From assembly GCA_023229525.1 (NCBI GenBank), contig JALNZC010000003.1, forward strand, positions 1 through 64,000: a DNA stretch of 64,000 nucleotides, given 5' to 3'. The position numbers and the translations under genes were made by a program. The stretch's first letter is position 1, and the number at the start of each line of letters is the position of its first letter. The notes beneath the pieces are model-generated. The model saw only the letters and a list, made by a program, of their open reading frames with translations. It was not told the origin of the DNA and did not search any database. Source of the DNA: Bacteroidales bacterium. Lineage in GTDB: Bacteria; Bacteroidota; Bacteroidia; Bacteroidales; FEN-979. Shown here in pieces: positions 7,236-15,546 of the stretch.

Positions 7236-8873
7236 CTACTTCTCCCTGACTTCCCGTTTCAATCTCGCCAGGTGCCCTCTTCCAAGCGCTTTGACTTCGC
7301 AACCGAGTTCAAAATACCGGCGAATCTGGTCATCTTTCAGGATACCATAGGCATCAATGACGGCGATGACACCGCCTGCCCATTTAACAATTTGGTCGGG
7401 ATTTAGGTTTAAGTAATCGTGGTGGGGTACGGCCAGGATTAAAGCTTCAACCCCTTCCAACGATTTTTTCAGATCTTTTTCGACTACCGTTTGTTTCAGA
7501 TTTTCCTGGTTGCGGAAAAAACGTTTCCATGAACTTCCAGGGGATGGGTAAGTGTCTTGTTCTTCCAATTCATACCAGTGTTCCACATAGGGATCGTGGA
7601 TTCGGATCTCAGCGCTCATCTCAGTGAGCTTGCGAACCACCATTTCACTGCCGCTGTACCGGGTATCGCCTACATCCTGACGGTAACTAGCGCCACATAA
7701 GAGGACCTTGGAGCCTGCGATATAACGGCCCATATTCCGTAATGCGTCGCGGGTAAGCTCGGCTACATGCAGTGCCCGGGTATCATTGATGTCGATAGCC
7801 GCAGGTGTGAGTTTGAAAATTTTGTCGCCATCTTCAAACCCGAGGATGTGCTTATAGGCCCAGTAGCCCAATCCACCGTCCTTGGGCAGGCAATAGCCGC
7901 CTATTCCGGGACCGGGGAAGATCATGTTATTGTGTGTCGGGCGCATTTTGATGGCGTTGATCACTTTGATCAGGTCCACACCATTGCGTTCGGCAAAGAG
8001 GCTCCATTCGTTTAGATAAGCAAGAATGGTAGCCCGATAAGAGTTTTCCACGATCTTGGTGGTCTCTGATTCGATGGGGCGGTCCATCATCGTCAACGGA
8101 AAATCTTTGGTGTTCAACACCTCGTGCAGGAATTTCTCTACGCGTTTACGGGCGTTTTCTTCACAACCGGAGCACACCCGCCAGAAATCGCGGATGCTTG
8201 CCACATATTGCTTGCCGGGCATCACGCGTTCAAAACTATGGGCCAGCAAAGGAACACTCTTGATGTTGCGTTTTGAGAATTCTTTTTTCAGGATAGGCCA
8301 TGCCACAAATTCGGTGGTGCCGGGGGCAACGGTTGTCTCGATCAAAACCAGGCATCCGGGCTGTATTTTCTCACCGATGGTACGAAGCGTGTCTTCAAGA
8401 GCGGCCATGTCGGCTTCACCACTCTTCATATTGCCAAGCTCCTTTTTAGCAAAATCGCACTGTACATCCACCACCACACAGTCGGCAAACCGGAGGCAAT
8501 CGCTGTTGTATGTAGCTACAAGAGTCTTATCTTTCAGCACACATCGTTTGATGAGGACATCTACCTCCGGGTCTTCGGCCTTAACAGGCGCCTCTCCACG
8601 ATTGATCAGCGGGATTTTCCAGTAGGAACGGGTAGAAGGGCGCTGACAACCGATGACAAACTTGCTCTTTTTACCTTTGGCGTCGGTGGTATCGGCCACA
8701 ATGGCGGCCATCACGGCGCCCACGAAACCGAGGCCCATCACCACCACGATCTCTTTTTTCTCTTGGCGTGCTTTGGCAACGAGCGTTTCGATGTGTTTCA
8801 GTTCTTTGTCATAGTCAGCCTTTGAAGGCAGGGGGAAGGATTCACCGGAGGGGGAGTCACTTTGTGCAGTCAT
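7236..8873 (-). CDS. UDP-glucose/GDP-mannose family nucleotide-sugar dehydrogenase
   Basis: 545 residues. The Rossmann motif VVVMGLGFVGAVMAA lies near residues 43-57. The substrate segment ETTKIVENSYRATILAYLNE follows near 270, and the catalytic Cys is C328 in GPGIGGYCLPKDGG. The enzyme oxidises a UDP- or GDP-sugar C6 alcohol to a uronic acid for capsule or exopolysaccharide. It is about 100 residues longer than common WecC/Ugd enzymes, with an extended N-terminus and insertions, so the exact substrate is open. It lies downstream of the winged-helix regulator and UpxY, as in Bacteroidales polysaccharide operons, but no glycosyltransferases follow: the toxin island comes next. Confidence 0.88.
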   Translation of the reverse strand: MTAQSDSPSGESFPLPSKADYDKELKHIETLVAKARQEKKEIVVVMGLGFVGAVMAAIVADTTDAKGKKSKFVIGCQRPSTRSYWKIPLINRGEAPVKAEDPEVDVLIKRCVLKDKTLVATYNSDCLRFADCVVVDVQCDFAKKELGNMKSGEADMAALEDTLRTIGEKIQPGCLVLIETTVAPGTTEFVAWPILKKEFSKRNIKSVPLLAHSFERVMPGKQYVASIRDFWRVCSGCEENARKRVEKFLHEVLNTKDFPLTMMDRPIESETTKIVENSYRATILAYLNEWSLFAERNGVDLIKVINAIKMRPTHNNMIFPGPGIGGYCLPKDGGLGYWAYKHILGFEDGDKIFKLTPAAIDINDTRALHVAELTRDALRNMGRYIAGSKVLLCGASYRQDVGDTRYSGSEMVVRKLTEMSAEIRIHDPYVEHWYELEEQDTYPSPGSSWKRFFRNQENLKQTVVEKDLKKSLEGVEALILAVPHHDYLNLNPDQIVKWAGGVIAVIDAYGILKDDQIRRYFELGCEVKALGRGHLARLKREVREK

Positions 8874-8958
8874 AGGAATGAATAAAGAAAAAATGAATAT
8901 TGAATATTGAACAATGAATTTTGAATGGCGAATAAATGACTGATGAATAATTTATTTA

Positions 8959-9498
8959 TTAATCGGATTTATTTTTTTCCCAGATCAGGAGTGTGGCGGG
9001 GTAGTCGCGGAGGTAACTTTTTTCTTCGTTTTCTTTGAGAACAGCGCAATGGATATCGCGTTTGATGAGTGATTCGGCTTTCCGGAGGTATTTTTCCAAG
9101 AATTCAAGGTTGATGTTTTTACCCACCAGGACCAAGTCAATTGTAGGGGAGTCCAATCCTGCAGCAAGATCGCCGACCATATAAGCTCTGGAGACATTAC
9201 CGAATTTATCTACTACCTGTTCCACGATACGGTCGAGACCGAGGTGTTTACGCAGGATGTTATGGATATCGCTATACAGCGGATGTCCTATATTGGCCAT
9301 ATAAACTTTTTTATTGCCTTCTATGTTGCTAAGGAGCAGTCCAGCCTCTTCGAACCGGTTGAGTTCGACACGGATGGAGTTAGTCGATTCATCGAACTCC
9401 TCTTCCAATCCGCGCAGATAGCTTCTGCTGCCGGAATTTAAAAAGAACCGGAGAAGAAGCTTAAGACGGGTTTTATTGGTGATCAGGGTGTCGAGCAC
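8959..9498 (-). CDS. Winged-helix regulator with nucleotidyltransferase-like C-terminus
   Basis: 179 residues from a GTG start. Residues 1-70 form a winged helix of ArsR type (LKLLLRFFLN..., then SIRVELNRFEEAGLL and a YMANIGHPLY wing). Residues 95-170 resemble a degenerate minimal nucleotidyltransferase (AYMVGDLAAGLDSPTIDLVL), where the GS and D-x-D residues are not conserved. Such proteins are common at the front of Bacteroidota capsule loci and are usually called ArsR-family regulators. A full promoter lies 70-100 bases upstream. It likely regulates the downstream sugar dehydrogenase, an inference from position. Confidence 0.75.
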   Translation of the reverse strand: MLDTLITNKTRLKLLLRFFLNSGSRSYLRGLEEEFDESTNSIRVELNRFEEAGLLLSNIEGNKKVYMANIGHPLYSDIHNILRKHLGLDRIVEQVVDKFGNVSRAYMVGDLAAGLDSPTIDLVLVGKNINLEFLEKYLRKAESLIKRDIHCAVLKENEEKSYLRDYPATLLIWEKNKSD

Positions 9499-9567
9499 AA
9501 ATAATTAATTACAGCTTCGCCCTTTCAGTCACAGAAATGTGACATAGCAAGGTTTGATTATGAGTAA

Positions 9568-9600
9568 CAAAAATACTCAACATTTTTTGTAATAAACAAA
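9568..9600 (-). promoter_or_regulatory. Promoter of the winged-helix regulator
   Basis: On the minus strand, TTTG (9600-9597), a 21-base spacer and TATTTTTG (9575-9568) match the Bacteroidota consensus TTTG / TAnnTTTG. The start codon is 70 bases downstream. The heptamer array and upxY lie upstream of this promoter, so regulator and dehydrogenase can be transcribed apart from upxY. Confidence 0.7.
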
Positions 9601-9734
9601 TAATTTTTCACTTTTTTTTCGTTTTTTTTACGTATGGGTATCAACATAACATAAGAAAAATGCATTTTTCTTGATATTCAACGCTTTTCAGATAGACACG
9701 TATCATTAGCAATACATGCTCTGGATACTCTTTT

Positions 9735-10009
9735 GATACAGGATACAAGATGCAGGATGCAGGCTCGCTGCGCCTACGATCCAGTATCTTGTATCTTTTA
9801 TCCTGTATCTTGTATCCTGTATCTTGTATCTTGTATCCTGCATCCTGTATCCTGTATCTTGTATCTTGTATCCAGTATCCTGCATCCTGTATCCTGTATC
9901 TTGTATCCTGTATCCTGTATCCTGTATCCTGTATCCTGCATACTGTATCCTGTATCTTGTATCCTGTATCCTGAATCCTGTATCTTGTATCCTGCCTGCT
10001 TCCAGCATC
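9735..10009. repeat. Heptamer array (TATCCTG type), about 270 bp
   Basis: About 38 consecutive 7-bp units, mostly TATCCTG or TATCTTG with some CATCCTG, broken near the left end by one CTCGCTGCGCC module. It abuts the upxY stop codon: TAG at 10011-10009 runs directly into the array. All reading frames are open because of the 7-bp period, so the long frames seen here on both strands (ILYPVSC or GYRIQDT repeats) should not be called genes. Confidence 0.95.
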
Positions 10010-10512
10010 TAACGAACTTCCTCCACCAACATCGGAGATATGTTTATTATCAGCACCTGATCAAGGTGATCGATCCGGATGATAACCCGGTTCTTCCCGG
10101 CGAGACGGATCAGTTCACCCTGGATCCCGGCCATAGGACCGGCTGTTATCCTTACGCTGGTACCGGGTTTGAAATGGACGGGGATACAATCAACTGCAAC
10201 GTCGGCGCCGGTAATCACCCTGAGTATATCGATTTGCCTGTCGGGAATGGCAGCCGGTTTGCCCGAAAACCACACATATCTCACCGCACCCGGGGTGTTC
10301 AGTACATCAAAGTATTGTTTATACACAATTTTCACGAAACAATAAGAGCGGATAAGTGGAACCTCGACCATTTTTTTTCGGTCACTCCATTGCCGGACCA
10401 CTTTGTGAATGGGAACATATGCTTCTATACCGATTTCTTTCAAACGTTGCTCCAGTTTTTTTTCCTGTCTGCTTTTGGTATAAACAGCAAACCAATGCCC
10501 GGTCGGATCCAT
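10009..10512 (-). CDS. UpxY-type NusG-like transcription antiterminator
   Basis: 167 residues. HWFAVYTKSRQEKKLEQRL at residues 6-24 is the NGN domain start; YVPIHKVVRQWSDRKK and PLIRSYCFVKI follow. A KOW motif lies near 116-141 (KPGTSVRITAGPMAGIQGEL). This is the specialised NusG paralog family (UpxY/RfaH/LoaP) that lets RNA polymerase read through long polysaccharide operons. It precedes a regulator and a nucleotide-sugar dehydrogenase on the same strand, which fits. A heptamer array fills the 3' side directly after the stop. The start region has a -7 element 19 bases upstream. Confidence 0.9.
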   Translation of the reverse strand: MDPTGHWFAVYTKSRQEKKLEQRLKEIGIEAYVPIHKVVRQWSDRKKMVEVPLIRSYCFVKIVYKQYFDVLNTPGAVRYVWFSGKPAAIPDRQIDILRVITGADVAVDCIPVHFKPGTSVRITAGPMAGIQGELIRLAGKNRVIIRIDHLDQVLIINISPMLVEEVR

Positions 10513-10530
10513 GGTAAAAGGATTAGTTTA

Positions 10531-10538
10531 CAAAGGTA
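10531..10538 (-). promoter_or_regulatory. -7 element (TACCTTTG) of upxY
   Basis: TACCTTTG on the minus strand, 18 bases from the upxY ATG. The expected TTTG about 20 bases further upstream is not present because the heptamer array starts at 10546. Confidence 0.5.
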
Positions 10539-10545
10539 GTAAAAG

Positions 10546-10758
10546 AGCTGGATGCAGGATGTAAGTTCGCTTCGCTCACGATACAGGATACAGGATGCAA
10601 GATAAAAGTCGCTTCGCTCCTGATGCTGGATGCTGGATGAATGCTCGCTTTGCTTGCTGATACTGGATGATGGATAAATATTTTCATCGGAAGTATGAGC
10701 CAGGAGTTTAATCCTCTATCTTCTTTCGTCCTTCGTCTTTCGTCCTTCGTCCTTCTTG
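10546..10758. repeat. Heptamer arrays with TCGCTTCGCTC modules, then a CTTCGTC array
   Basis: 10546-10675 holds CTGGATG/CAGGATA units broken three times by TTCGCTTCGCTC-type modules. 10720-10757 is a different 7-bp array (TTCGTCC), the complement of the GGACGAA array at 25402. Both lie between the divergent upxY and carboxyltransferase promoters. Confidence 0.9.
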
Positions 10759-10764
10759 TTTCCG

Positions 10765-10796
10765 TTTGTTATTTTCTAAACAAAAGATTATCTTTG
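10765..10796 (+). promoter_or_regulatory. Promoter of the carboxyltransferase operon
   Basis: TTTG (10765-10768), a 20-base spacer and TATCTTTG (10789-10796), a full match to the Bacteroidota consensus. The ATG is 25 bases downstream. Confidence 0.8.
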
Positions 10797-10820
10797 CACC
10801 CTTTGTAAAAAACATCCCAG

Positions 10821-12368
10821 ATGAGTTTAAGATCTAAGACCACTGAATTGAAGCGGCGCATGCAGGAAGCCTTCCAGGGGGGTGGCGAACAGGCCCTTGA
10901 GAAGCAGAAGGCATCGGGAAAAATGACCGCCCGTGAGCGGATCCTCGCCCTGCTGGACCCCAATTCGTTTCATGAATATGATCTCTTTGTCAAACATGCC
11001 GGGCAGGATTTCGACATGGATAAAAAATATCTTCCCGGTGATGGAGTGATCACCGGCACCGGATCGATCAGCGCCTGGCCGGTTTGCATCTTCGCACAGG
11101 ACTTCACCGTAGCCGGCGGTTCACTGGGATACATGCATGCCAAAAAGATCGCCAAGATCATGGACCATGCCATGAAGATGAAGGTACCCCTCATCGGGAT
11201 CAATGACTCGGGCGGAGCCCGTATCCAGGAAGGAGTAAACTCCCTGGCCGGATATGGTGAAATATTCTATCGTAATACCCAGGCTTCAGGCGTCATACCG
11301 CAGATTTCGGTTATCCTTGGTCCTTGTGCCGGTGGTGCAGTGTATTCACCTGCGCTTACCGACTTTGTTTTCGTGGTCGATAAAATATCCAAGATGTTCA
11401 TCACCGGTCCTGAGGTGATCAAGACCGTTCTGGGAGAGGAGATCTCGATGGAAGATCTCGGTGGCGCCCGGGTTCATGCCGAGATCACCGGCAATGCACA
11501 TTTCTTTGCTGAAAGTGAACAGGAGTGTTTTGATCAGATCAAACGCCTGGTAAGTTACATCCCGTGGAACAACGACAAGAAGGCGGAAGTCTTTCCCAAG
11601 AAGGCACCGAAATCGCGGCAATATAAGCTCGACAGCATTTTCCCAACCAATCCGATGCAGCCGTACGATGTGCGCGACGTGATCCGCGCTATCGCTGACG
11701 ACAGCGACTTCTTCGAAGTCCATGAACTCTGGGCAGCCAATATCGTAGTCGGTTTCGGCCGTCTCGATGGGCAAACCATCGGTTACGTAGCCAATCAACC
11801 CATGGTGCTGGCGGGGGTACTCGACTGCGATTCAAGCGATAAGGCAGCTCGTTTTATCCGTTATTGCGATGCCTTCAACATCCCACTAGTAACACTTGTA
11901 GACTTGCCTGGATATCTGCCGGGGGTAGACCAGGAGCATGCAGGTGTGATCCGTCATGGAGCCAAGGTGCTTTATGCTTACAGTGAAGCCACGGTACCCA
12001 AGCTTACGGTGATCCTGCGCAAGGCATACGGCGGAGGATATATTGCCATGTGTTCTAACCATCTGCGGGCCGACTTCGTTTTTGCCTGGCCTACCGCCGA
12101 AATCGCCGTAATGGGCCCCGAAGGCGCGGCCAACATCATCTTCCGCAGTGAGATCAAAGCGAGCGATAATCCCGAGGAGACTCGCAAACGACTCATCGAA
12201 GAATACCGGCAGAAATTTGCCAATCCATACGTAGCTGCAGCCTATGGATATGTGGATGCCGTTATCGAACCCAACGAAACCCGCAACTATCTTACCCACT
12301 CGCTTGTCCTGGCATTGAGTAAGCAGGAGATCCCGCCGAGGAAGAAACATGGCTTGCCACCTTTCTAA
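10821..12368 (+). CDS. Methylmalonyl-CoA decarboxylase alpha / propionyl-CoA carboxylase beta-type carboxyltransferase
   Basis: 515 residues, the usual length for MmdA/PccB carboxyltransferases. The N-terminal half carries GGSLGYMHAKKIAKIMD, LIGINDSGGARIQEG and GPCAGGAVYSPALTDF; the C-terminal half carries VDLPGYLPG and AYGGGYIAMCSNHLRAD. The subunit transfers carboxyl between acyl-CoA and biotin on the carrier protein encoded 58 bases downstream. No biotin carboxylase or membrane decarboxylase subunit is next to it, so a carboxylase and a sodium-pump decarboxylase cannot be distinguished here. In Bacteroidales it typically serves the propionate pathway. It has its own promoter and no repeat insertion. 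Confidence 0.92.
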   Translation: MSLRSKTTELKRRMQEAFQGGGEQALEKQKASGKMTARERILALLDPNSFHEYDLFVKHAGQDFDMDKKYLPGDGVITGTGSISAWPVCIFAQDFTVAGGSLGYMHAKKIAKIMDHAMKMKVPLIGINDSGGARIQEGVNSLAGYGEIFYRNTQASGVIPQISVILGPCAGGAVYSPALTDFVFVVDKISKMFITGPEVIKTVLGEEISMEDLGGARVHAEITGNAHFFAESEQECFDQIKRLVSYIPWNNDKKAEVFPKKAPKSRQYKLDSIFPTNPMQPYDVRDVIRAIADDSDFFEVHELWAANIVVGFGRLDGQTIGYVANQPMVLAGVLDCDSSDKAARFIRYCDAFNIPLVTLVDLPGYLPGVDQEHAGVIRHGAKVLYAYSEATVPKLTVILRKAYGGGYIAMCSNHLRADFVFAWPTAEIAVMGPEGAANIIFRSEIKASDNPEETRKRLIEEYRQKFANPYVAAAYGYVDAVIEPNETRNYLTHSLVLALSKQEIPPRKKHGLPPF

Positions 12369-12425
12369 TTAAAATTAAGAATTAATAATTAATAATTGTT
12401 AATTTTTCATTGTTAATTATGCTTT

Positions 12426-12743
12426 ATGGACGAAAATATACAATTTATTGATTTTCCTTACGAAGAAGTGACTTTCAGGACTACGCTAACCAAAAAGTTT
12501 GCGAACCGCAAGCCTTATAGTCCTCCTGATTCGCGCAGGGTGGTTGCCTTTATCCCCGGTACCATATTGAAAGTGCATGTGAAGGATGGTTCCAAAGTAA
12601 AGAAAGGTGATAAATTACTTGTACTCCAAGCCATGAAGATGGATAATCTCCTGGTAGCGCATAGAAACGGGACTGTTAAAAAGGTTTATGTGAAACAAGG
12701 AGAGGTGGTTCCCAAGCATCAGTTACTTGTAGAATTGAAATAA
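12426..12743 (+). CDS. Biotin carboxyl carrier protein (acyl-CoA carboxylase/decarboxylase gamma)
   Basis: 105 residues. The biotinyl domain covers about residues 38-105, with the biotin attachment lysine K71 in LLVLQAMKMDNLL. The first 35 residues are a linker ending in a Pro-rich stretch (KPYSPPDS), short compared with many homologs. It follows the carboxyltransferase gene after a 57-base AT-rich gap and is its natural partner. Attachment of biotin needs a BirA ligase encoded elsewhere. Confidence 0.9.
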   Translation: MDENIQFIDFPYEEVTFRTTLTKKFANRKPYSPPDSRRVVAFIPGTILKVHVKDGSKVKKGDKLLVLQAMKMDNLLVAHRNGTVKKVYVKQGEVVPKHQLLVELK

Positions 12744-12759
12744 AATCCTCAGAATCCGG

Positions 12760-12885
12760 TGGAAATATTGCAACGTGGCTGCGGGGTGGGCGTCGATTAA
12801 ATATCACATCGCGGCTAAATGACGAGCCGCACTTGGCCTACACACAACCAAAGCTCTTTCATAAGGCCGCTTATGTGATATTTCA
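12760..12885. repeat. Dispersed intergenic element with inverted ends, copy 1
   Basis: It begins with AAATATTGCAACGTG, contains GAGCCGCAC and ACCAAAGCTCT, and ends with TATGTGATATTTCAA. An internal imperfect inverted pair is AAATATCACATCGCGGC with GCCGCTTATGTGATATTT. A degenerate second copy in the opposite orientation lies at 15660-15746, sharing AAATATTGCAACGTG exactly as well as the two internal blocks. There is no coding potential. Confidence 0.6.
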
Positions 12886-12902
12886 ATCTCCTTTAATATT
12901 AT

Positions 12903-13098
12903 TTATCCAGTATCCATTATCCTGTATCTTGCATCCTGCATCCAGCATCCTGTATCCAGTATCCAGCATCCAGTATCCTGTATCCTGCATCCTGCATCCT
13001 GCATCCTGTATCCAGCATCCAGTCTCCTGTATACTGTATCTTGCATCCTGCATCCTGCATCCTGCATCCTGTATCCAGCATCCAGTATCCAGCATCTG
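12903..13098. repeat. Heptamer array (CATCCAG/TATCCTG), about 195 bp
   Basis: About 27 units on the plus strand mixing CATCCAG, TATCCAG, CATCCTG and TATCCTG. It lies between the biotin carrier gene and the gene at 13199. No module interrupts it apart from a GGAACGAAGCGACC remnant at its right edge. Confidence 0.95.
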
Positions 13099-13198
13099 GA
13101 ACGAAGCGACCATACATCCTGTTTTATCTTCTTCGAAATTTTCCGACCTTTCTTGCAACCTTTTCCCGAAGGTTTTGTCTTTGTAAGAAAAAGAAAGC

Positions 13199-13597
13199 AT
13201 GAAGTCGAAAAAAGTAGATTTAAATAAACTGACCATGGCGCTGCAAGCAGATTGTCATTTTGTTTTATTTGCCATAATCACCGGGTTTGATCAGGAAAAA
13301 CAGGTGCCTTTGGAGAAAAACCTGGAATTATCGGTATATGTGGAATCGGGGACAGGCAGTATCATGGCGCTGGAAAAGTTACTCTTTGTGGTGAACAAGG
13401 TAGTGCCGGATTTCTTTTGTGAAATTATCCTGCTGAATAAGACTGATGCGGATTCACGTTTCAAGGCAGCAGGAGGTACCTGTCTTTTCATTCGTCCTGG
13501 CAATGAAATTCTTTATGAATTATTTGTATCCAGGGCCAGCTTCGATTACCGGGTAAAACGTGCCCAATTGAAAGTCTGGGAAAAACGGGGAAAGTAA
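13199..13597 (+). CDS. Hypothetical protein, nucleotidyltransferase-like fold
   Basis: 132 residues, no signal peptide. The order of elements (LELSVYVESGTGSIMALEK, a VPDFFCEIILLNKTD strand, FIRPGNEILYELFVSRASFD then YR) resembles the C-terminal two thirds of minimal nucleotidyltransferases, where a Tyr-rich helix and a D-Y-R end are common. The catalytic GS and D-x-D residues are not visible. It could be an inactive relative or an unrelated small protein. It converges with engB, which ends 12 bases away on the other strand. Function unknown. Confidence 0.6.
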   Translation: MKSKKVDLNKLTMALQADCHFVLFAIITGFDQEKQVPLEKNLELSVYVESGTGSIMALEKLLFVVNKVVPDFFCEIILLNKTDADSRFKAAGGTCLFIRPGNEILYELFVSRASFDYRVKRAQLKVWEKRGK

Positions 13598-13609
13598 ACA
13601 CTTTAATTC

Positions 13610-14320
13610 TTACTTTATTTCCATCAGGACTTCTCCCACTTTTCCCAGTACTTCTTCGCATCCATAGCGGGTTTTGGCCGAGGTTGAAATGATCAGGGGA
13701 AGTTCTTCCCAATATCCGGAGAGGATATTTTTATAGGAATTCAAATGTACCGTCAATTGAGATTTTGACAATTTATCAATCTTGGTAAACAGGATTACAA
13801 ATGGAATATCATGATCGCCCAGCCAATTCATAAATTCAAGATCGATTTTTTGCGGTTCGAGCCGTGCGTCGATTAACAGGAAGGTCAGGGCAAGATTTTC
13901 GCGATTTTCGAGATAGTTCCGGATCACTCCCTCAAATTTTTCTCGTTGTACCTTGGAAAGTTTTGCAAAACCATAGCCGGGAAGATCCACAAGAAACCAG
14001 GAAAACGGATGCAGGATACAGGATGCATGGTCGCTGCGCTCCCGATGCAGGATGAAAGGTTGTTTCGCTCCCGATCCTGTATCCTGTATCTTGTATCTTG
14101 TATCTTGTATGCTTGACTTTACCAGGAAGTGGTTGATCAGCCTTGTTTTTCCGGGGGTTCCGGAGACTTTGGCCAGTCCTTTCCGGTTTACAATCATATT
14201 GATAAGCGACGACTTCCCCACATTGGAACGTCCGATAAAGGCAAATTCGGGTAATTCCTGCCGTGGACAATCACGCAGGGAAGGGCTGCTGCAAAGAAAT
14301 TCAATATTCTCGATGATCAT
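13610..14320 (-). CDS. engB: EngB/YsxC ribosome-biogenesis GTPase with a repeat-encoded insertion
   Basis: 236 residues from ATG at 14320 (a TTG three codons upstream is less likely). All GTPase motifs are present: G1 GRSNVGKSS at 30-38, G2 region GTPGKTRLINHF at 54-65, G3 DLPGYG at 112-117, G4 TKID at 179-182, G5 SAK at 214-216. Usual length is about 200. The excess is a 35-39 residue insert at about 69-107 (IQDTRYKIQDTG, then RERSDHASCILHP), encoded by a heptamer array plus TCGCTGCGCTC modules. It replaces the short turn between switch I and the G3 strand. EngB is normally essential for 50S assembly, so the insert is probably tolerated as a surface loop. Confidence 0.92.
   Translation of the reverse strand: MIIENIEFLCSSPSLRDCPRQELPEFAFIGRSNVGKSSLINMIVNRKGLAKVSGTPGKTRLINHFLVKSSIQDTRYKIQDTGSGAKQPFILHRERSDHASCILHPFSWFLVDLPGYGFAKLSKVQREKFEGVIRNYLENRENLALTFLLIDARLEPQKIDLEFMNWLGDHDIPFVILFTKIDKLSKSQLTVHLNSYKNILSGYWEELPLIISTSAKTRYGCEEVLGKVGEVLMEIK
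14008..14112. repeat. Heptamer array inside engB
   Basis: CAGGATA-type units on the left and TATCCTG/TATCTTG units on the right form inverted arms around two GTCGCTGCGCTCCCGAT / TTTCGCTCCCGAT modules. It is in frame with engB and has no stop in the coding frame. Confidence 0.95.
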
Positions 14321-14360
14321 AAAAATCAATTAATAATGAACAATTAATAATTATTAATTC

Positions 14361-15542
14361 TTAATTATTAATTTTTTGTTCCAGAGTGTAAACCTTTTCC
14401 TTCACCCATTCCGCCCATTGACTTTCGGTTCTGGATTTATCGAAAGTGGAGTAGGGGATGATATCGCCGATCATCAGTGTAATCGTCTTTCCCAGTTGCA
14501 ACGTCATCTCATCAACGAGGTAAAGCATCTCAATATTTGCCTTAATGCCCAGGCGTTTGCGCCAGTTTGAAAGATTATAGAACCAATCGGAATTCCGACC
14601 GGAAATGTATACGGGAATAATATCGCGATGATACTTTTTTGCTTTTTTGATGAAGGTGCTTTTCCATTCAAGGTCACGAATGACGGATGTAGGATGCAGG
14701 AAGCTAGATATAGGATATAGGATGCAGGATGCAGGATGCAGGATACTGGATGCTGGATGCTGGATTCTCCCCTCTCCTTGAGGAGAGGGGTTAGGGGGTG
14801 AGGTGGATGCTTTAAGTTTCTTTCTGGATATTTTTCTAGAGACAAGACCTGCCGGAAAGTATAGTATCATCTTTTCAGAGGCGAATGTTTCATCGATGAG
14901 GCGGGCATTTTCGGTATTACGGCCATGTTTGTTGATAGGAATAAACAACGGCCGGAGTCCAGGTACATTCATTAACAGATCATTCACCGGAAAAACGATA
15001 TCCTGACGTACCTTTCCAAGGACCTGCATAAGCGCCATTCCGTCGAGGCCACCGAGGGGATGGTTGGAGGCGACAATGTAACGGCCGGAAGAGGGAACAA
15101 TCGGCTCGCTTCGCTCACGATCCTGGATGCTGTATGCAGAGTCGCTTCGCTCCTGATTCAGGATGCAAGATGCAGGATGCAGGCTCGCTCCGCTCACTGA
15201 TGCTGGATACTGGATGCCAGATGCTGTATCCTGGATCTTGGATCCTGTATCCTGTATCCTGTATCCTGTATCCTTCATATCGGGTGATTGAGGCTTTTTC
15301 CGGGCATTGATGACTTCAACGTTGACTCCGAACTCTTTCAGGATGGCGTCGACAAAAGGCAATCCCACTTTATCACGGTTTCGCCAGATATACCCGTTTA
15401 CTTCATCCTGGTGTACAATCCGCTTCAGATAAGTAAGGACAAACCCGGGAATGAACCTCAGTAATTTCGGGTTCTTTGCAGCAAACAAGGCTTCAATGTC
15501 GATCAGCCGTTCTGTAATTTCGGAATTTTCAGATGTTGACAT
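14361..15542 (-). CDS. PlsC-like lysophospholipid/glycine-lipid acyltransferase with two repeat-encoded insertions
   Basis: 393 residues. The acyltransferase core has NHPLGGLDG at 160-168, PVNDLLMNVPGLRPLFIPIN at 185-204 and FPAGLVSR at 229-236. Two blocks do not belong to the family: residues about 89-147 (GYRIQDTG and SIQDRERSEP type) and about 245-287 (SPPNPSPQGEG then HPASSILHPASC), both encoded by dispersed repeats. Without them the protein has about 290 residues. It is divergent from a GNAT-type acyltransferase (16029); the pair resembles glsA/glsB of Bacteroides glycine-lipid synthesis, an assignment from context. A -7 element lies 5 bases before the start, suggesting a leaderless message. 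Confidence 0.85.
   Translation of the reverse strand: MSTSENSEITERLIDIEALFAAKNPKLLRFIPGFVLTYLKRIVHQDEVNGYIWRNRDKVGLPFVDAILKEFGVNVEVINARKKPQSPDMKDTGYRIQDTGSKIQDTASGIQYPASVSGASLHPASCILNQERSDSAYSIQDRERSEPIVPSSGRYIVASNHPLGGLDGMALMQVLGKVRQDIVFPVNDLLMNVPGLRPLFIPINKHGRNTENARLIDETFASEKMILYFPAGLVSRKISRKKLKASTSPPNPSPQGEGRIQHPASSILHPASCILYPISSFLHPTSVIRDLEWKSTFIKKAKKYHRDIIPVYISGRNSDWFYNLSNWRKRLGIKANIEMLYLVDEMTLQLGKTITLMIGDIIPYSTFDKSRTESQWAEWVKEKVYTLEQKINN
14687..14809. repeat. Heptamer array plus CTCTCC palindrome inside the acyltransferase gene
   Basis: 14687-14764 carries AGGATGC/TGGATGC units. 14763-14809 is a separate palindromic repeat with CTCTCCTTGAGGAGAGG followed by GTTAGGGGGTGAGG. Related copies of the second element lie at 30059, 30148, 37816 and 61309. 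Confidence 0.9.
15103..15277. repeat. Second heptamer array inside the acyltransferase gene
   Basis: CAGGATG/CTGGATG units with three TCGCTTCGCTC modules on the left, and TATCCTG units on the right (15237-15272). It is in frame and open through the gene. Confidence 0.95.
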
Positions 15543-15546
15543 GGTG

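Noticed and set aside
9735..10009. Several open frames of 62-268 codons on both strands over the heptamer array
   Set aside because: They are a by-product of a 7-bp period without stop codons; they have no start context, no homology and translate only to repeating heptapeptides.
12883..13236. 117-codon frames on both strands upstream of the gene at 13199
   Set aside because: Mostly array translation (ILYPVSS or GCWIQDA type) without a conserved domain.
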